From CAZBWE01 sp964568985 (lineage in GTDB: Bacteria; Planctomycetota; Phycisphaerae; Sedimentisphaerales; Anaerobacaceae), in the NCBI GenBank assembly GCA_964568985.1, contig CAZMSP010000001.1, positions 1 to 64,000 on the forward strand: a stretch of 64,000 nt of DNA, written 5' to 3'. This document shows, piece by piece, positions 58,352 to 64,000 of this stretch; position 1 is the stretch's first letter, and every line of letters starts with the position of its first letter. The notes below the pieces were generated by a model. That model was not told where the DNA came from and made no database searches. It worked only from the letters and a program-made list of their open reading frames with translations. Made by a program: the position numbers and the translations under genes.

Positions 58352-60304
58352 ATGGCTAAAATCATTGGCATAGATTTGGGAACGACAAATTCCGTGGTCG
58401 CCGTTATGGAAGGTTCGGCGCCGAAGGTATTGATAAATTCTTCCGGCTCCCGGCTGACGCCTTCGGTGGTCGGCTTCACGGACAAGGGCGAGCGGCTCGT
58501 CGGACAGATTGCGCGCCATCAGCAGGTAACAAATCCCGAAAACACCGTATTTTCAATCAAGCGTTTTATGGGCAGACGCCATAGCGAAGTTTCATCGGAA
58601 GAAAAAATTGTTCCTTACAAAATTACCGGCGGACCGGAGGAGCTGGTCAAAGTCCGGGTCCGCGGGAAAGAATACACCCCGCCGGAAATCTCAGCTATGG
58701 TCCTGCAGGATTTGAAAAAAACCGCTGAGGATTATCTGGGCGAAAAAGTAACCGATGCCGTTATTACCGTCCCAGCATATTTTAACGACTCCCAGCGACA
58801 GGCCACAAAAGACGCAGGCAAAATCGCAGGCCTCAATGTCCGCAGGATTATTAACGAACCGACTGCCGCGGCCCTTGCCTACGGCGTCGAGAAGAAAAAG
58901 GACCAGAAAGTGGCCGTCTTTGACTTCGGCGGCGGCACATTCGATATCTCCATCCTTGATATCGGCGGCTTTGGCGAGGAAGGCGGTGTTCTTGAAGTCC
59001 TCAGCACAAACGGTGACACCCATCTCGGCGGCGATGACCTTGATGCCGTCTTGATAAACCATATCGCCGATGAGTTCAAACAGAAAGAGGGCATCGACCT
59101 GCGCGAAGACCCGATGGCACATCAACGGCTCAAAGAGGCTGCTGAAAAGGCAAAGTGCGAACTGAGCTCGCAGGTCGAAGCGACCATTAATCTGCCCTTT
59201 ATCACCGCTGACGCAAAAGGCCCGAAGCACCTGCAGATGACCGTCACCAGAAGCAAGTTCGAATCGCTGGTTGAGCACGTTTTTGAACGTCTAAAACAAC
59301 CGTGCTACAAAGCAATGGAGGATGCAAAGCTGGAACTTAAGGACATCACCGAAGTCCTGCTGGTAGGCGGCTCGACAAGGACTCCAAAGGTTCAGGAAAT
59401 AGTCAAAGAAATCTTCGGTAAAGAACCGAACAAGAGCATCAATCCTGATGAGGTAGTTGCATTGGGCGCCGCCATTCAGGGCGCTGTCCTGGCCGGCGAT
59501 GCGGGCGTAAAGGATATTCTGCTGCTGGACGTAACGCCTCTTTCCCTTGGTGTCGAGACGCTCGGCGGTGTTATGACAAAACTGATTGAGCGCAACACAA
59601 CCATCCCTACCAGCAAGAAGGAGATTTTCTCGACCGCTGCGGACAATCAGACCACCGTTGATATCCATGTGCTTCAGGGCGAGCGTGAATTTGCGCGGGA
59701 CAACCGAACGCTCGGCAGATTCCAGCTTGCTGATATTCCGCCGGCCCCGCGAGGTATTCCGCAGATTGAGGTTGCATTTGACATTGATGCCAACGGCATT
59801 TTGAACGTCTCAGCAAAAGACCTCGGCACCGGCAAGCAACAATCAATTGAAATTAAATCCAGTTCAGGCCTCAGTGACGATGAGGTTAAAAAGATGACAA
59901 AGGACGCTGAGGCACACGCCGCAGATGACAAAAAGAAAAGAGAGGTGGTGGACCTGAAGAACCAGGCCGACCAGCTGATTTACTCCACTGAAAAAACTCT
60001 CAAAGAGCATGGCGATAAGGTCTCTGGTGAAATCCGGGGAAAAATCGAAAGCGCCACTAACAACCTCAAAAATGCTATAAAAGGCGATAACGCCGACGCA
60101 ATAAAAAAAGCCATCGAAAACCTCGGCACTGCCAGCCAGGAATTGGGTAAGGTTCTCTATGAAGAAGCCGCCAAAAAGCAGGCCGCTTCAGCAGCTTCGG
60201 GCACAGCTGAGCAAAAACCACCTCCGCCACCCGAAGGCGAGGTTAAAAGAAAAGACGGTAACGATGATGTAATCGACGCTGAATTCGAGGCAAAAGACAA
60301 ATAA
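58352..60304 (+). CDS. dnaK: Chaperone DnaK (Hsp70)
   Basis: A 650-residue Hsp70. The ATPase domain starts KIIGIDLGTTNSVVAVMEG and has VITVPAYFNDSQRQATKDAG and AVFDFGGGTFDISIL; the hinge and substrate domain begin near DVTPLSLGVETLGGVMT. The C terminus is the usual DVIDAEFEAKDK. The ATG 58352 with AGGAG seven bases before it is preferred over one two codons upstream. No grpE or dnaJ lies nearby; this may be one of several planctomycete dnaK genes. It is convergent with mnmE. Confidence 0.97.
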   Translation: MAKIIGIDLGTTNSVVAVMEGSAPKVLINSSGSRLTPSVVGFTDKGERLVGQIARHQQVTNPENTVFSIKRFMGRRHSEVSSEEKIVPYKITGGPEELVKVRVRGKEYTPPEISAMVLQDLKKTAEDYLGEKVTDAVITVPAYFNDSQRQATKDAGKIAGLNVRRIINEPTAAALAYGVEKKKDQKVAVFDFGGGTFDISILDIGGFGEEGGVLEVLSTNGDTHLGGDDLDAVLINHIADEFKQKEGIDLREDPMAHQRLKEAAEKAKCELSSQVEATINLPFITADAKGPKHLQMTVTRSKFESLVEHVFERLKQPCYKAMEDAKLELKDITEVLLVGGSTRTPKVQEIVKEIFGKEPNKSINPDEVVALGAAIQGAVLAGDAGVKDILLLDVTPLSLGVETLGGVMTKLIERNTTIPTSKKEIFSTAADNQTTVDIHVLQGEREFARDNRTLGRFQLADIPPAPRGIPQIEVAFDIDANGILNVSAKDLGTGKQQSIEIKSSSGLSDDEVKKMTKDAEAHAADDKKKREVVDLKNQADQLIYSTEKTLKEHGDKVSGEIRGKIESATNNLKNAIKGDNADAIKKAIENLGTASQELGKVLYEEAAKKQAASAASGTAEQKPPPPPEGEVKRKDGNDDVIDAEFEAKDK

Positions 60305-60307
60305 CAA

Positions 60308-60468
60308 CTAATGAGTGGTTATTGGTAACTGGTTACAGGATATTAAAAATCAAATATCGAAATGTAAAATTAAGGAAGTCGTTGCCGCTTTGCGGCAACT
60401 CCATAATTTTGATTTTTAATCTTTGATTTTTGCATTCTTTTTACCAGTTACTATTTAACTAATAACTA
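60308..60468. terminator. Long imperfect hairpin between convergent dnaK and mnmE
   Basis: GGTTATTGGTAACTGGTTAC after dnaK is mirrored by TTACCAGTTACTATT before the mnmE stop. Inside, AAAATCAAATATCGAAATG faces TTTGATTTTTAATC, and the tip is GTTGCCGCTTTGCGGCAAC. It probably ends transcription from both sides and is built partly of GGTTACT-type heptamers. Confidence 0.7.
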
Positions 60469-60471
60469 TCT

Positions 60472-61923
60472 TTATTTTCCTATACAGAATTGGCTGAATA
60501 TCCTGTCCAGAATCTCTTCGTCGATATGCTGCTGCTCGATATCGCTCATCGCCTTGTACGCTGCCCGCAGCATCATTGCAGTTACCTCATCATTGCTGGC
60601 TTTCAACTCAATCATGGCTTCGCTGACGTTTTCAATCGCATCTGTGACGGCCTGTCTGTGCCGGGCCATAAGAGCAACCCCCGACGCTTGCTCAGAAAGC
60701 CCCTCGCTACCTGTACCAAGTACCAGCTCGATTAATTTCTTATCAATTGTATTTCGCAACTGTTCCACACCAACGCTGGTTACTGCAGAAGTTGGTAAAA
60801 ACTTGGCGGCAAATAACTTATTTAACTCGGCAAGTCGATTAGCTAACATCTCCTCTGAGACGAGGTCAGATTTTGTTGCAACCAGTATCGCCGGTACAGA
60901 CCCAAGACCACAGACCAAAGACCATAGACTAATCTCATCGGCCCACATTCCAAGCTCTGGAGCATTATATCTTGTGTCTTGTGTCTTGAGTCTGGGGTCT
61001 TTTGAAACATCCACGCAAAATACAACCACAGAGCTGTTGCGCAGCGCCTCGACTGCTGCTTGCTGCGCCAATTCATCAAGAATATTCTCTGCTGTAGCCA
61101 ACAATCCTGCACAGTCGAACAGCACACATCTACAATGCGTCAGAGATAGTAGTCCCGTCAGGACATCCCTTGTGGTTTTGTGCCTGTCTGATATGATACT
61201 TCTTTCTTCGCCGAGCAACTTATTCAACAGACTGCTTTTGCCGGCATTGGTTGCTCCTGCTATGCCCACCGCTGGCAAATCGATTAATGATTCATTCCTG
61301 ATGCTGCCAGAAAGCAACTGCTCAAGCTCCATCTTTATCCAGGTAAGTTTTTCAACCGCCTGCGGTCGAGTTATAAATTCGATATCTTCGCTGCTGAAAT
61401 CCAGACCCGCTTCGATTAAGCTGAGACAATCCATCAGCTCTGACTGTATTTTTGCTGTAGCTTCAGCTAATCGCCCGCTCAGAAGTTTCTCAGCAGCAGC
61501 TAATTGAAAGGTATTGGAGCTTACCACGACTTCATTCACTGCCTCCGCCTGTGTTAAATCAATCTTGCCGGCTAGGTATGCGCGCGCCGTGAACTCACCG
61601 GGCCCTGCCATTCGAAGGCCTTGGCTAAACATCTTGCCCATTAAGGTTTCTACAACAGCAGCGTTAGTATAGGTGTGAAATTCGGCAACGTCCTCACCGG
61701 TATAAGAGCGCGGGCCAAAAGACAGGTACAGTTTCGCTTCAACCTTAAGCTCGTCATCTACCGTTATACTTCCGGTAATCAGACCGTTTGTTTTGATAGA
61801 GATAGGCGGCCTGAAAATCTGCTGACAGATTTCGACCATCTTAGGGCCGGTTATGCGAATAATCACCCTCTCCTGTGAACTCGGAGAGCTAACCGCCACA
61901 ATAGTATCGCTCAGGTCATACAT
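60472..61923 (-). CDS. mnmE: tRNA modification GTPase MnmE (TrmE)
   Basis: With MnmG it forms 5-carboxymethylaminomethyluridine at the wobble base of tRNAs. The 483-residue protein has the folate-binding N domain (GPGEFTARAYLAGKIDLTQAEAV), the G domain with P-loop GATNAGKSS, TTRDVLTG and the altered G3 FDCAGLL (DCAG rather than DTAG), G4 ATKSD and the terminal FCIGK. About 35 residues (about 308-343) before G4 are encoded by two heptamer tracts (60898-60932 and 60971-61002), lengthening a G-domain loop without breaking the frame. It lies next to yidC, a common neighbour. Confidence 0.95.
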   Translation of the reverse strand: MYDLSDTIVAVSSPSSQERVIIRITGPKMVEICQQIFRPPISIKTNGLITGSITVDDELKVEAKLYLSFGPRSYTGEDVAEFHTYTNAAVVETLMGKMFSQGLRMAGPGEFTARAYLAGKIDLTQAEAVNEVVVSSNTFQLAAAEKLLSGRLAEATAKIQSELMDCLSLIEAGLDFSSEDIEFITRPQAVEKLTWIKMELEQLLSGSIRNESLIDLPAVGIAGATNAGKSSLLNKLLGEERSIISDRHKTTRDVLTGLLSLTHCRCVLFDCAGLLATAENILDELAQQAAVEALRNSSVVVFCVDVSKDPRLKTQDTRYNAPELGMWADEISLWSLVCGLGSVPAILVATKSDLVSEEMLANRLAELNKLFAAKFLPTSAVTSVGVEQLRNTIDKKLIELVLGTGSEGLSEQASGVALMARHRQAVTDAIENVSEAMIELKASNDEVTAMMLRAAYKAMSDIEQQHIDEEILDRIFSQFCIGK

Positions 61924-61927
61924 AAGA

Positions 61928-61998
61928 GATTACAGAAGCCAGAAATCAGAAGCCAGATGTCAGAAGTCAGATTTTTCTGTCGTCTGTCCTCTGACTTC
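61928..61998. repeat. Heptamer tract between yidC and mnmE
   Basis: Units AGAAGCC, AGAAATC, AGATGTC and AGAAGTC on the left and inverted TCTGTCC/TCTGACT units on the right give a hairpin with 7-base period. It occupies almost the whole 80-base gap. Confidence 0.85.
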
Positions 61999-62003
61999 TG
62001 TCC

Positions 62004-64000
62004 TCAAATCTTATAGAAGGGTTTGGGCTTTTTCTTTTTGACTTTTCCGCCGGTCTTACTCGTTACGGCAACCAGGCCTTTCGATTCTGTCTGTTCTTTT
62101 TCACGAATGTGTTTGCGAATGACATACTGCTCAAAAACACCAGCAAAGGTACTGGCCATAATATACAGATTCACCCCTGACGGCGCCTTGTATAACATCA
62201 GCGGAAACATCAACGGCAGCATTATCATCATCATTTTCTGCTGCTGAGCCATTTGGGGACTTGCCGATGCTGACGCCTGCGACGGCATAAGTTTTTGCTG
62301 CAGAAAGAAAGCCACGCCCATCATAATAGGCAGCAGGTTCAGCGACTCTATCCTCCAGCCAAGCAGCGGCAGTGTTATCGTTGAAAATCTGACCAGGGCG
62401 TCGGGCACCGAAAGGTCGGTAATCCAGAACGGCAAAAACGCTGCTCCACGCAAATCAATACTGGCATACACGGCGCTCCACAACGCAATCCAGATGGGCA
62501 TCTGCACGAACATCGGTAGAAAGCCAAAAATCGGAGAAGCCCCCTGCTCTTTATAAAGAGCCATTATTTGCTTGTTCATTTCGGCCTTGTTATTGGCGAA
62601 TTTTTTCTTTATTTCCTCGGCCTTCGGACCGAGCTTACCCATCTTGCTCATCGAGACTTGGCTCTTTTTGGTAATCGGATGCATAATCAGACGCATCAAA
62701 AACACCAGTATGATAATGACCACACCGTAGTTGCCGATTATGCCGTACATCCATTTCATTATTGCTAGTATCCCAAAGGCCAGTGGGCTTATAATGCTCG
62801 CCGGGCAACAACAGGCCATAAAATCTATCGTTTGAACAAAGCCAAGCGTTCGATAGAGATCGTTTTTATCGAAGAGACTTTTATCCTTGGGTCCCACATA
62901 CACATGGAAGTTATATATTTTTGTGCTGTTCGCCTGGTCCGCCGGAGCCAGTTTGCTTGTGGCAATTTTCAAATCCAACCCTACCGTTTCATCGCCGCTG
63001 TCGGCCTTATCGTCCCCATCGGGATTATAGAACCGACCTGTCCTCTCTGTCACCCAGTCGCAGTACTCTTTGCCCTCATCCGGAACGGGCACCACTATGG
63101 CCGCAAAATACTTGTTGACCGCAGCGGCCCAGAGAAAGTTGTCCCCACTTTTTATCAACCGCCTGTCATCAGGGGTCTTTGCCTTGAGTAGTTTTTTCCT
63201 GTCAAGTCTTACACTGGTAATCCGGCCCTGCGAATCTCTAAAGCCGGCAACGACCTTCCTCATATCGGCCCTGAAAGCCTCTCTGCCGAGTCCTAATGGA
63301 CCGGCCATATTGAATTGATACTTTAGCTCTCTGTCGGCAAGATTTTCAACCGCTACGCTGCAATCCAAAAGATAGCTGTCAGGGCTGACTTTGTATGTTT
63401 TTAATAGTTTCACTACCGGCTTACCGGCTGACGTTTTGATAATCGCTTCGAACCGAGCCGTTTGAGAGCCGTCCTCTGCCGTTTCTTTGCCGAGACTCCT
63501 GAATTGCAAACCCTGTAGCGGCAATTGCAGCTTCTCCTGAACAAACACAAACTCTCTGTTTGCCATCGACAAAACTTCATCACCACCGGCCAGCTCCACA
63601 GGAGAAAGAATCACCAACGGCTGAGGATTTTTATAATCACGGTCATCAAATCCGCTAAAGGTAGCTCTCTTTATCGCTGCTCCTTTGGTGCTCAATTCCA
63701 ACTCGTACATAAACCAGCTCTTTGGGTCGATTGAGCCGAGTTTAACAGTCTCAGCTGAACCTCCATAGGCCTCGAAAGTTGTAACAGCAGCCATTTCCTG
63801 ATGGCTTTTGCCTGTCCTGGGTGAACCTGTCCCGAGCGTGGTCGAGGGAGTCGAAGGGCTGCCAGCAGGAGATTCATCGGCCTGCGGATTTTCGTTAGCC
63901 GTTGTTTGCTGCAAAAGAATACAGGGTTTTCCGACACCTTCTTTGTCATTCCCGCGCAACCTGTCCTGAGCAAAGTCGAAGGAGCGGGAATCTATACCGG
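62004..64000 (-). CDS. yidC: Membrane protein insertase YidC, 5' end beyond window
   Basis: Inserts and folds inner-membrane proteins with or without Sec. The frame is open to the window edge, so the N-terminal membrane anchor is missing here. A large periplasmic domain (about 450 residues visible) precedes the conserved core: WMYGIIGNYGVVIIILVFLMRLIMHPITKKSQ (in blocks), the cytoplasmic loop MSKMGKLGPKAEEIKKKF and SPIFGFLPMFVQMPIWIAL. The start of the periplasmic part contains two in-frame repeat-derived segments, SRSFDFAQDRLRGND (63948-63991) and SPSTPSTTLGTGSPRTG (63826-63858). It is the upstream neighbour of mnmE on the same strand. Confidence 0.95.
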   Translation of the reverse strand, partial: GIDSRSFDFAQDRLRGNDKEGVGKPCILLQQTTANENPQADESPAGSPSTPSTTLGTGSPRTGKSHQEMAAVTTFEAYGGSAETVKLGSIDPKSWFMYELELSTKGAAIKRATFSGFDDRDYKNPQPLVILSPVELAGGDEVLSMANREFVFVQEKLQLPLQGLQFRSLGKETAEDGSQTARFEAIIKTSAGKPVVKLLKTYKVSPDSYLLDCSVAVENLADRELKYQFNMAGPLGLGREAFRADMRKVVAGFRDSQGRITSVRLDRKKLLKAKTPDDRRLIKSGDNFLWAAAVNKYFAAIVVPVPDEGKEYCDWVTERTGRFYNPDGDDKADSGDETVGLDLKIATSKLAPADQANSTKIYNFHVYVGPKDKSLFDKNDLYRTLGFVQTIDFMACCCPASIISPLAFGILAIMKWMYGIIGNYGVVIIILVFLMRLIMHPITKKSQVSMSKMGKLGPKAEEIKKKFANNKAEMNKQIMALYKEQGASPIFGFLPMFVQMPIWIALWSAVYASIDLRGAAFLPFWITDLSVPDALVRFSTITLPLLGWRIESLNLLPIMMGVAFFLQQKLMPSQASASASPQMAQQQKMMMIMLPLMFPLMLYKAPSGVNLYIMASTFAGVFEQYVIRKHIREKEQTESKGLVAVTSKTGGKVKKKKPKPFYKI

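Noticed and set aside
60554..61507. 317-codon plus-strand frame antisense to mnmE
   Set aside because: mnmE on the opposite strand has all family motifs; the antisense product is Ser/Ala-rich shadow sequence.

Overview
The window looks like part of a metagenome-assembled genome of an uncultured planctomycete, probably class Phycisphaerae. This is inferred from gene content: two PEP-CTERM proteins, a DUF4954-type protein next to nagB, an McsA/McsB pair, FG-GAP and Tat-exported oxidoreductase proteins, many short dispersed repeats, and housekeeping genes scattered as singletons. No rRNA, tRNA or CRISPR array was recognised. A 100-N scaffold gap at 6817-6916 is flanked by an exact 55-base duplication and is almost certainly an assembly artefact.

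Layout. 1-23 kb is a chromosomal segment: a truncated permease, recJ, trxA, trxB and rmuC on the minus strand; a HAD phosphatase, a homocysteine methyltransferase-family protein and an ASCH protein; a zinc-ligand-less amidase-like protein; DUF4954 plus nagB; a lipoprotein parvulin; a URO-D-family protein, a thioesterase and a SAM-hydrolase-family gene broken by an in-frame TAA; a seven-bladed FG-GAP protein; purF-purM-response regulator; a membrane protein, a DUF503 protein and an aldo/keto reductase. 51-64 kb is again chromosomal: aspS, a haem-binding histidine kinase, coaD, a QueD/PTPS homologue, mcsA-mcsB, dnaK, mnmE and yidC (yidC runs off the right edge).

Between them (about 22.9-50.3 kb) lies a mostly minus-strand phage-derived cluster. 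In transcription order it has a promoter with an operator-like array, a tandem-HTH regulator, an ABC ATPase and an acetyltransferase in the same reading frame separated by one TAG codon, a ParB-like protein, small terminase, a methyltransferase and large terminase. Then comes about 6.7 kb of cargo: an XRE-ImmA/IrrE regulator with a PIN protein, two PEP-CTERM proteins, a GYD protein, an unknown protein and a degenerate PfkB kinase. After that come portal, scaffold, an SU10/DUF5309-like capsid protein, connector and tail/spike genes. No integrase, replication gene or tape-measure gene was seen. Host-type repeats sit in frame inside several of these genes, so the cluster looks long-resident and possibly domesticated (gene-transfer-agent-like) rather than a recent prophage.

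A second theme is repeats. Degenerate tandem tracts with a constant 7-base period but many different unit sequences lie between and inside genes, including terL, mnmE and the parB-like gene. Several palindromic families (SFDFAQDR-encoding, CATTGCGAGC, CCCCACGTTTGGGAC, GCCG-rich) interrupt leaders and coding regions. Three copies of a CCCGTTAGAAA inverted repeat precede good sigma-70-like promoters.
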